Source: Candidatus Acetothermia bacterium (GTDB lineage Bacteria; Bipolaricaulota; Bipolaricaulia; Bipolaricaulales; Bipolaricaulaceae). Taken from it: a stretch of 5,610 nt of DNA. The stretch spans positions 1 through 5,610 of the forward strand of contig DSBZ01000031.1 in the NCBI GenBank assembly GCA_011057175.1, read 5' to 3'. Within the stretch, counting starts at the first letter, position 1. Every line of letters begins with the position of its first letter. The notes below the pieces were generated by a model, which saw only the letters and a program-made list of their open reading frames with translations, was not told where the DNA came from and did no database searches. Shown piece by piece: positions 1 through 5,339 of this stretch. The position numbers and the translations under genes were made by a program.

Positions 1-1
1 G

Positions 2-622
2 AGCTCGGACTCCGTGGCGGAACTGGCCCTGGCCCACATGTTCGCCCTCGCGCGGTCCCTTCCCCAGGCCACCCGCTCCATCCAGGACGGCAAATGGGAG
101 AAGAAGGCGTTCGTGGGGATCGAGCTCCAGGGAAAGACCCTCGGCGTGGTGGGGATCGGCCGGATTGGGCAGGCGCTCGCCCGGCGGGCGCTCGCCCTGG
201 GGATGAAGGTCGTCGCCACTGACAAGTTCGTCACCCAGTCCCCCCTCGCCGCGGTGCCGCTCCTCCCGTTGGCTGACCTCCTCGCCCGGAGCGATTTCGT
301 CTCCCTCCATGTCCCCCCCGATCCGGCGGGGCCGGTGATCGGAGCGGCCGAGATCGCCCAGATGAAGGACGGGGCGTACCTCATCAACTGCGCGCGGGGC
401 GAGGTGGTGGACGAGGGGGCGCTGCTGGCCGCCCTCCAGTCGGGCAAGCTCGCCGGGGTGGGGCTCGACGTGTTCGCAACCGAGCCGCCCACGAACCGGG
501 AACTCGTCCGCCATCCCAAGGTCACCCTCACCCCCCACATCGGGGCCCAGACCCGGGAGGCCCAGGAGCGGATCGGGGACGAAGTGGTGGAGATCCTCCT
601 CCAACGGGCGCGGGCGCGGTAA
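2..622 (+). CDS. serA: D-3-phosphoglycerate dehydrogenase-type D-2-hydroxyacid dehydrogenase, 5'-truncated by window
   Basis: The reading frame is open from the window edge, so the N-terminus lies outside and the true start is not visible. Numbering from the GTG at 14: a Rossmann NAD-binding motif GxGxxG is at G47-I-G-R-I-G52, with Asp70 at the end of the second strand, typical of NAD preference. The family catalytic triad is present: Arg128 in NCARGEVVDEGAL, Glu157 in GLDVFATEPP and His175 in TPHIGA. The protein ends about 25 residues after the catalytic His, so it is the short form without an ACT or ASB regulatory domain. The family oxidises D-2-hydroxyacids. SerA makes 3-phosphohydroxypyruvate, the first committed step of serine synthesis. 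The serA call rather than glyoxylate or lactate dehydrogenase rests on the adjacent DUF1015 gene, which often accompanies serA/serC. The enzyme family is certain; the substrate is likely but not proven. Confidence 0.88.
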   Translation, partial: SSDSVAELALAHMFALARSLPQATRSIQDGKWEKKAFVGIELQGKTLGVVGIGRIGQALARRALALGMKVVATDKFVTQSPLAAVPLLPLADLLARSDFVSLHVPPDPAGPVIGAAEIAQMKDGAYLINCARGEVVDEGALLAALQSGKLAGVGLDVFATEPPTNRELVRHPKVTLTPHIGAQTREAQERIGDEVVEILLQRARAR

Positions 623-624
623 CG

Positions 625-1980
625 ATGACCCTCGTCCATCCGTTCCGCGGCCTCCGCTACAACCCCTCCGTCGTTGGGGACCTCTCCCAGGTCGTAACCC
701 AACCCTACGATCGGATCGGGCCCGACGAGGAACGGGCCTACCTCTCGCGCTCACCGTACAGCTTCGTGCGGCTCATCGGGACGAGGATCCCACCGTGCGA
801 CGACGGGGACTATGCCCGTCGAGCGGCTCTCCTTCGGGAATGGATCGCCACCGGAATCCTCGTGGAGGACGAGAGGCCGGGGATCTACCTCTACCGGCAG
901 ACGTTCCGGTGGGCGGCGGACCGCGGTCCGTTGTCCGGGCGCCGCGATCCCTCCACCGTGAACCGGGAACCGTCAACCGCCTTGACCCGGCAGGGCCTGA
1001 TCGCCCTCCTCGACCTCGCCCAGAGCGGGGCGAAGGCTCACGAGCACACCCTGCGCGGTCCGAAGGAGGACCGGTTGAAGCTGTTCCGGGCCACGGAGGC
1101 CCACCTGGAACACATCTTCCTCCTCTACCGCGACCCCCTGCGCCGGGCGTCGGCCGCGGCGGAAGCGGCGATCGCCGGGCGCCCCCCCGACCTCACGGCG
1201 AAGGACGATTTCGCGAACACCCACGAACTGTGGTACATCCCCGACCACGATGCGGTGCGCGCGGTTCAGCAGGCACTGCTTCCATTGGAGCTGTACATCG
1301 CCGATGGCCACCACCGATTCGAGACCGCGCAGGCGTTCATGCGGGAATGCCTCGCCAAGGGGTGGAAACCCGCGTCCCCTCAGAGTTTCACTGCCTTGCC
1401 CGTCACCCTGGTCAACGTGGAGGAACCGGGGTGCGTCATCCGTCCCACCCCGCGCGTCGTGCGCGACCTCCCTGCGTTCTCCCCGCAGGCGTTCCTCGAG
1501 GCAGCGCAAGGGGAGTTCGCCGTCGGGGAGCTTCCCTCGCTCGCCGCGGCGAGGGCGGCCCTCGCCGTCGCAGCGGGGAACAGACACACGTTCATCCTCT
1601 ACGCCGACGGAAAGTTCTGGTCCCTCGCCCTCCGCAGGGAAGACCGATTGGATCACCTCATCCAGGGGGCCCACCCTCCGGCCTGGAAGCGGCTCGACGT
1701 GGCGATCCTCCACAAGGCGATCCTCGAGCCGATCCTCGGCATCGACGACGAGGCCCTCGCCCGGCAAGCGAACGTGGACTACGCCCACACCGACGAGGAG
1801 GCGATCGCCCTCGTGGACGCGGGGAAGGGCCAGGCGGCGTTCCTCCTCAACCCGACCCGGGTCGAGGAAGTCCTCCAGATCGCCGACCTCGGGGTCTCGA
1901 TGCCCCAGAAGTCCACCGACTTCTACCCCAAGCTCCTCTCCGGGCTCGTGGCGATGACGATGGAGATCGCCAAGCCGTAA
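625..1980 (+). CDS. DUF1015 family protein, SerA-linked
   Basis: A 451-residue cytosolic protein with no signal peptide or membrane segment. The N-terminus (HPFRGLRYNP, then QPYDRIGPDEERAYLSRSP) matches the DUF1015 family opening. Further family landmarks are H139-E-H-T followed by GPKEDRL, and D227-G-H-H-R-F-E-T-A235. The DGHHR element resembles the ParB/SerK-type motif, but the family's reaction is not firmly established as far as I know. The ATG lies 2 bases after the upstream stop with no strong Shine-Dalgarno, so translation is probably coupled to the dehydrogenase. The pairing suggests a role in serine or phosphoserine metabolism. The protein is somewhat longer than the roughly 400-430 residues I expect. 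Residues about 97-119 are a low-complexity insert (PSTVNREPST) encoded by heptad DNA repeats between RQTFRW and TRQGLIALL. The frame is intact throughout. Confidence 0.88.
   Translation: MTLVHPFRGLRYNPSVVGDLSQVVTQPYDRIGPDEERAYLSRSPYSFVRLIGTRIPPCDDGDYARRAALLREWIATGILVEDERPGIYLYRQTFRWAADRGPLSGRRDPSTVNREPSTALTRQGLIALLDLAQSGAKAHEHTLRGPKEDRLKLFRATEAHLEHIFLLYRDPLRRASAAAEAAIAGRPPDLTAKDDFANTHELWYIPDHDAVRAVQQALLPLELYIADGHHRFETAQAFMRECLAKGWKPASPQSFTALPVTLVNVEEPGCVIRPTPRVVRDLPAFSPQAFLEAAQGEFAVGELPSLAAARAALAVAAGNRHTFILYADGKFWSLALRREDRLDHLIQGAHPPAWKRLDVAILHKAILEPILGIDDEALARQANVDYAHTDEEAIALVDAGKGQAAFLLNPTRVEEVLQIADLGVSMPQKSTDFYPKLLSGLVAMTMEIAKP
917..982 (+). repeat. Heptad-repeat element embedded in frame in the DUF1015 gene
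   Basis: A perfect 14-bp palindrome (CGGACCGCGGTCCG, 917-930) runs into two GTCCGxx heptads (926-939). A track of four 7-bp units then starts at 955, 962, 969 and 976, each beginning ACCG. The 10-mer CCGTTGTCCG at 928-937 recurs exactly at 1982-1991 in the palindrome after the gene. The length keeps the frame and encodes GPLSGRRDPSTVNREPSTA. Peptides of the STVNREPST kind are, from memory, a hallmark of heptad repeats read as protein in several bacterial groups. Confidence 0.6.
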
Positions 1981-1981
1981 A

Positions 1982-2039
1982 CCGTTGTCCGTGATCCGTG
2001 GACCGACACGGCCCACGGAAGACGGGCCACGGACAATGG
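1982..2039. repeat. Palindromic heptad-repeat element, possible bidirectional terminator
   Basis: The arms 1982-1993 and 2028-2039 pair over 12 positions, with TTGTCCGTG facing CACGGACAA and one G-T wobble. A second inner stem pairs CCGTGG (1996-2001) with CCACGG (2013-2018). The left half shows a 7-bp period (CCGTTGT, CCGTGAT, CCGTGGA). The element starts 2 bases after the DUF1015 TAA and abuts the truncated membrane-protein pseudogene on the other strand. There is no T-tract, so a terminator or mRNA-stabilising role is only inferred from its position between convergent transcripts. Confidence 0.6.
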
Positions 2040-2267
2040 GCCTGGGATCCGGGTCACGATCCCGAGGAGGGCGTGGAGGGTCGCCACCGCCACCGTGGTG
2101 TAGGCCAACCAGTGGTGGGCCTCCACCGGCCGGCGCTTCCCGCGGCGCCGGGCAAGCCCCATCGAGGCGCCCGTCGCCAGCAGGAAGCCATAGCTTACCA
2201 GACCGAGGGAGAAGATCACGGGGAACGGACCGCGCGGGTGGTAAGCGATCTAGCGCAGCATGTCCAT
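2040..2267 (-). pseudogene. Truncated cytochrome b561/ferric reductase-like membrane protein, amber at codon 6
   Basis: Reading from ATG 2267-2265 gives MDMLR, then TAG (2252-2250), then IAYHPRGPFPVIF and onward in the same frame. Two hydrophobic helices follow: FPVIFSLGLVSYGFLLATGA, and HHWLAYTTVAVATLHALLGI. They are joined by a basic loop (LARRRGKRRP). His residues at the start of the second helix and in LHALLG are where b-type heme ligands sit in b561 and ferric-reductase-like proteins. The coding similarity stops at about 2040, where the palindromic repeat begins, so the later helices are missing. The ATG overlaps the stop of the upstream DOMON remnant (TGATG) and GGAGGA lies at 2276-2271, marks of a former operon. 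A 76-residue, stop-interrupted product is very unlikely to work. The exact family is uncertain. Confidence 0.65.
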
Positions 2268-2616
2268 CAGTCCTCCAGTTCCATCGACACGGAGCCGCGG
2301 GCGGTGTGGATCCCGGTGAACGATGTCGAGCTCCAGTGGTGGGCGAGGAGCACGGTGTACGTTTCCCCCCGGAACGGGGGGCTTGTCCTCCCGATCGCTG
2401 CTGTCGAGCGGGATCGCGTGTTCGACCACGATCTCCCCCCGCTGATCGTCCCTACGGCCCCGAGGATGTCCTCCCCCCCGTCGCGGCGGTGCGGGGTGGG
2501 TCCTGAAGTGATCCTCGATCACGAGCCCCCGCGGTCACGGGGGCGATGATGTAGTTCGCCCCCTGCATCCGCTGGACGGGATCGAACCCCGCCGCCCAGC
2601 CCGTGCCCGGGCGTTA
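2267..2616 (-). pseudogene. Frameshifted DOMON domain remnant, continuation of the NTF2-like gene
   Basis: This is the 3' part of the gene that starts at 3162. Directly after the in-frame TAA (2616-2614) the same frame continues as RPGTGWAAGFDPVQRMQGAN, the typical start of a DOMON core. The similarity then hops frames: LVIEDHFRTHP (from 2525), GGEDILGAVGTISGG (ending near 2440), EIVVEHAIPLDSSDREDKP, and finally ETYTVLLAHHWSSTSF through IHTARGSVSMELED to a TGA at 2269-2267. Read together these follow the DOMON order (GADYIIxxV, HxxDxxGGxDDI, PLDSxDxxDKP, YTVLLAxH, SFTxxHTARGS). DOMON domains bind heme or sugars outside the membrane and often partner b-type cytochromes. The shifts are +1, +1, -1 and +1, at the C/G runs 2526-2530, 2473-2479, 2435-2440 and 2365-2381. 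The gene is dead unless these are sequencing errors. Confidence 0.7.
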
Positions 2617-3162
2617 GAGGGCAGCGAACAGGACCACAACCCCATTGCGCCAGTAGAGCGTGACGCCGCTTCGCAGGTCCCGAGCCGACCGAGGGTACTC
2701 CCTATCCGCGATCAAGCCATCCACAGTCGGGGCCGCGAGCTCTTCTCTCACGACGTAGTCAGCGCCCCCGATCTTCCCGTCTTCGCTGAACCGGAGGAAC
2801 GACTCGACGTGCACCGTACTCGCTCCCGCGTCAAGCGCGAGGCTTCCGTAGACGAGTCCCGCCACAGCAACGGCACGGGTTACGCCCGTCAGGCTGAGCC
2901 CCTGCGCGGGGATGTGCGCGAAGAACTTCTCCCATGCCGCCTTCACGTCTTCGCGGTAGTAGAGACCATCCCAGCCAGTCCCGATGAACGCTACCCCCGC
3001 CTCAGGAGCGAACCACCGCGCTACGGCATCGGTATCCCCGTGCCCAACGTCCTCCCAGTGGTGAAGTGCCCACTCTAGGAGCTGATCGCCTGTCGGCTGG
3101 GCCATCCCTATCCCAACAGCGAGGAACGCCCCTCCCAGCACAACCATCGCCCTTCGGATCAT
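2614..3162 (-). CDS. Secreted NTF2/SnoaL-like protein, truncated by premature TAA before its DOMON domain
   Basis: The 182-residue open part of a longer gene. The start is set at ATG 3162-3160 because AGGGAGGA lies 4-5 bases upstream and the product then begins with a signal peptide (MIRRAMVVLGGAFLAVGIGMA, probable cleavage near A21). An upstream ATG at 3222 would bury this signal. Residues 24-143 form an NTF2-like fold of the SnoaL/DUF4440 type: HHWEDVGHGDTDAVARWFAPEAG, GLYYREDVKAAWEKFF, and a closing VHVESFLRFSEDGKI strand pair. From residue 146 (TVDGLIADREYPRSARD, GVTLYWRN) the sequence is the first part of a DOMON domain, cut by TAA at 2616. The same frame resumes as DOMON after the stop, so this was a secreted NTF2-like plus DOMON fusion. 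A truncated NTF2-only product could still be made. No catalytic function can be assigned. Confidence 0.7.
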   Translation of the reverse strand: MIRRAMVVLGGAFLAVGIGMAQPTGDQLLEWALHHWEDVGHGDTDAVARWFAPEAGVAFIGTGWDGLYYREDVKAAWEKFFAHIPAQGLSLTGVTRAVAVAGLVYGSLALDAGASTVHVESFLRFSEDGKIGGADYVVREELAAPTVDGLIADREYPRSARDLRSGVTLYWRNGVVVLFAAL

Positions 3163-3285
3163 CTTGTCCTCCCTTGTGACTGAAGCTAGCCAAGTGCAAA
3201 CGGCGATTGTGACATCCCCCACTCACCATCACAACCGCCTCTCGCGGTTGACACCGCCCCGCGCCATGACGTAGAAACGTCGTGC
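3163..3285. promoter_or_regulatory. Divergent promoter/operator region between the NTF2-DOMON gene and the LacI-type regulator
   Basis: Plus strand: -35 TTGACA at 3248-3253, 18-bp spacer, -10 TAGAAA at 3272-3277. Minus strand: -35 TTGTGA at 3234-3229, 17-bp spacer, -10 CACAAT at 3211-3206. The perfect inverted repeat CAACCGC-CTCTC-GCGGTTG (3232-3250) sits exactly between and touches both -35 boxes. GCGGT-TGAC-ACCGC (3244-3257) overlaps it. GACGT-AGAA-ACGTC (3268-3281) covers the plus -10. These are candidate operators for the adjacent LacI-family protein, which commonly regulates itself and its neighbours. Promoter calls are by eye. Confidence 0.45.
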
Positions 3286-4290
3286 ATGATCACGATCAAG
3301 GACCTGGCACGGGCCGCCGGTGTGTCTCCTGCCACCGTCTCTCGGGCTCTGAACGACTCGCCTCTCCTCCGGGCGGAGACGAAGGCCTGCATCCGCCGCC
3401 TGGCGATCGAGTTCGGATACGAGAAGAACGAGCTTGCCCGCGGTCTCGTCACGGGGACGTCCGGGGCGATTGGCCTCATCGTCCCCGACATCACCAACCC
3501 CTTCTTCGCCGACGTCGCCCGGGGAGTGGGAGAAGCGGCGCGGGCCCGCGGGTACGGAGTTCTGCTGTGCACAACGGAAGGCGATCCCGTACTGGAGAGG
3601 AGTCATATGCACCTCTTGCGTCGCAAGAGAGTGGATGGCCTTGTTCTAACCTCCGCCACCGCCGACGACCCCCACCTCCAGGACCTGATCCGCGCGGCCC
3701 TCCCGTTCGTCCTCGTGTCCCGTCTCGTACGCGCGCTGGATGCACCGTTCGTGGTCGGGGACGATCGGCACGGGGCTCGTCTGGCAGTGGAGCATCTCAT
3801 CTCCCTCGGGCACCGCAAGATAGGGTTCATCGGCGGCCCGAAGGATGTGCAGCCTAGCCAGGACCGCATGGAGGCGTACCAGGAGGTCCTCGCCGAACAC
3901 GGGCTCCCCCTGCACCGTAGGTGGGCGGTTTTCGCCTCCTTTGCCCAAGAGGCGGGTCGGGACTGGGGCCGAACGCTTCTCTCCCAGAACGACCGCCCGA
4001 CCGCGATCTTCGCCGCCAACGACATGATCGCCCTGGGGGTCATGGAGGCGGCGGAGGAACTTGGCCTGACGATCCCGGGCGATCTGTCCCTGGTTGGGTT
4101 CAATGACATCTCGTACGCCTCGCTCCCGCGGATCCAGCTTACCACCGTGGCCCAGCCGACCCAGGAGATGGGGCGGATCGCCGCGGAGCACCTCCTCGGG
4201 GCGATCGAACGGGGCCGGCAGCGGAGGCTCGCGCGGATCCTCCGCCCCCGCCTCGTGGTGCGCCGGACGACGGCCCCGCCTGCGCGCTGA
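3286..4290 (+). CDS. LacI/GalR-family transcriptional regulator
   Basis: A 334-residue, full-length regulator. Residues 3-25 (TIKDLARAAGVSPATVSRALN) are the classic LacI helix-turn-helix. A hinge at about 48-57 (NELARGLVTG) is followed by a periplasmic-binding-protein-like effector domain from about residue 60: AIGLIVPDITNPFFADV, then GDDRHGARLAVEHLISLGHR, then IFAANDMIALGV (F242-D246) and VGFNDISYASLPRIQLTTV. The family binds palindromic operators and releases or tightens them on binding a sugar, nucleoside or sugar phosphate. No Shine-Dalgarno precedes the ATG. The best -10 box ends only 8 bases upstream, so the mRNA may be leaderless. Only 26 bases separate it from the kinase gene, whose substrate or product is the likely effector. 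The effector itself cannot be read from the sequence. Confidence 0.95.
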   Translation: MITIKDLARAAGVSPATVSRALNDSPLLRAETKACIRRLAIEFGYEKNELARGLVTGTSGAIGLIVPDITNPFFADVARGVGEAARARGYGVLLCTTEGDPVLERSHMHLLRRKRVDGLVLTSATADDPHLQDLIRAALPFVLVSRLVRALDAPFVVGDDRHGARLAVEHLISLGHRKIGFIGGPKDVQPSQDRMEAYQEVLAEHGLPLHRRWAVFASFAQEAGRDWGRTLLSQNDRPTAIFAANDMIALGVMEAAEELGLTIPGDLSLVGFNDISYASLPRIQLTTVAQPTQEMGRIAAEHLLGAIERGRQRRLARILRPRLVVRRTTAPPAR

Positions 4291-4316
4291 GCCAAGAGAT
4301 CCCTAAGGAGACAGCG

Positions 4317-5189
4317 ATGGAACAATTCGACGTGATCTGCATTGGACATCTCGCCAAGGACCGGATCGTGATCGCAGACGCCGCCAGGATCTCCACTGGA
4401 GGAGCCGTGTACTACGGGGGGATGGTGTTGCGACGCCTGGGATTGAGGGTCGGTGTCGTCACGCGGTTGGCCCGAGTTGACTTCCCTCTCCTAGACGAAC
4501 TTCGTTCCACCGGGATCCAGACCTTCCCCGTCCCCTCCGCAGAGACTTCCGGGATTGAGAATGTCCACCCCGACCCGAACTCCGACCGCCGGATCTGCCA
4601 TCTCCTCGGATTTGCCGGTACGTTTCGCCCGCAGGACCTGCCACCCGTGGACGCGCGGCTGTTCTACGTGGGGCCGATCATGCCCGACGAGGTAGATCTA
4701 CCATTCCTGTTTGCCGTTGCCGCGCGCGGTCCCATTGCGCTCGATGTCCAGGGGATCCTCAGGAAGCGTGTTGGAGATGAGCTCATCACGGGCGACTGGC
4801 CGTGGGCCAACAGGGACATACCGTTTGTGCGCTACCTCAAGGTGGACGACCGTGAGGCCGCGGCCCTGACCGGCCAGCAGGATCCTCGGCGCGCCGCGGA
4901 GGTACTCGCCGAACACCGGCCTCAAGAGATCGTGCTCACCCGGAAGGAAGGGGTGCTAGTGCTGGCCGATGGCCGCTTCCACGAGGCCCCATTCCGGCCG
5001 CAGTCGCTGGCCGGCCGCACCGGCCGCGGCGATACCTGCTTTGCCGCCTACCTCGGGCGAAGATTGCAGGGCGATACGCCCCACGAGGCGACGGAGTTCG
5101 CCGCGGAGCTGACCACGATGAAGCTGGACCAGCCCGGGCCGTTTCGTGGCTCGGTGGAGGAGGTCCTGCGCCGCCTGCGCGCCGGCTGA
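4317..5189 (+). CDS. PfkB-family carbohydrate or nucleoside kinase
   Basis: A 290-residue cytosolic kinase of the ribokinase/PfkB fold. The start is fixed by TAAGGAG at 4304-4310, six bases before the ATG. The N-terminus FDVICIGHLAKDRIVI and G28-G-A-V-Y-Y-G-G35 form the substrate-side glycine turn. ALDVQGILR (141-149) and LKVDDREAAALTG (174-186) match the middle motifs. The C-terminal signature is G233-R-T-G-R-G-D239, with Asp239 as the catalytic base and the preceding glycines as the anion hole. The usual DTxGAGD is changed at the first Asp and the Ala, and the common substrate Asn after the N-terminal GG is absent. These point to a divergent subfamily, so ribose, fructose or 2-keto-3-deoxygluconate should not be assumed. 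It is probably co-transcribed with, and regulated by, the LacI-type gene. No transporter or dehydrogenase in the window helps to name the substrate. Confidence 0.92.
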   Translation: MEQFDVICIGHLAKDRIVIADAARISTGGAVYYGGMVLRRLGLRVGVVTRLARVDFPLLDELRSTGIQTFPVPSAETSGIENVHPDPNSDRRICHLLGFAGTFRPQDLPPVDARLFYVGPIMPDEVDLPFLFAVAARGPIALDVQGILRKRVGDELITGDWPWANRDIPFVRYLKVDDREAAALTGQQDPRRAAEVLAEHRPQEIVLTRKEGVLVLADGRFHEAPFRPQSLAGRTGRGDTCFAAYLGRRLQGDTPHEATEFAAELTTMKLDQPGPFRGSVEEVLRRLRAG

Positions 5190-5339
5190 GCGGGGCGGAG
5201 TTCGCCCACGACCACGACCGATGCCCCGCGTAGGAGAAAAGACGGAGACGGTTCCGCGCCGTGAGGCCTCTGCCGGCCCCCCCGTGATGCCCCCGAAGTA
5301 GGTGTTACCGAAGCCGGGACCGGTGCCCGAGAACACATG
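5190..5339. other. Non-coding stretch between kinase gene and transposase remnant
   Basis: Apart from the weak hairpin at its start, no gene is supported here. The direct repeat TGTTACCG occurs at 5303-5310 and 5338-5345, the second copy overlapping the transposase stop. GTGTT (5302-5306) faces AACAC (5332-5336). These could belong to the end of the insertion sequence, but no matching far end lies in the window. Confidence 0.4.
5193..5207 (+). terminator. Weak hairpin after the kinase gene
   Basis: GGGCG (5193-5197) and CGCCC (5203-5207) form a perfect 5-bp stem with a GAGTT loop, starting 4 bases after the kinase stop. No T-tract follows, so it is at best a weak or factor-assisted terminator. 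Confidence 0.25.

Noticed and set aside
795..1994. Long overlapping open frames inside the DUF1015 gene on both strands (also 973-2016 minus and 1250-1957 plus)
   Set aside because: High-GC shadow frames: rich in Arg/Pro/Gly, no recognisable domain, and fully covered by a gene with clear family motifs.
1985..2549. Plus-strand open frames across the pseudogene region
   Set aside because: They are antisense to the DOMON and membrane-protein remnants, which show family-like sequence in the minus direction.
3163..3222. Upstream ATG at 3222 as start of the NTF2-like gene
   Set aside because: It would place 20 residues before a good signal peptide, has no Shine-Dalgarno, and lies upstream of the likely transcript start. 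ATG 3162 has AGGGAGGA in place.
3208..3233. CRP-like half sites TGTGA and TCACA
   Set aside because: The spacing is 16 rather than 6 bases. The words are also explained by the minus-strand -35 and -10 boxes.
3603..4349. Long minus-strand frame opposite the LacI-type gene
   Set aside because: Composition is Arg/Ser-rich with no domain, and the opposite strand is an unmistakable full-length regulator.
4956..5336. Minus-strand frame beginning MFSGTGPGFGNTYFGG
   Set aside because: Mostly antisense to the kinase gene. The short glycine-rich start has no family I recognise.
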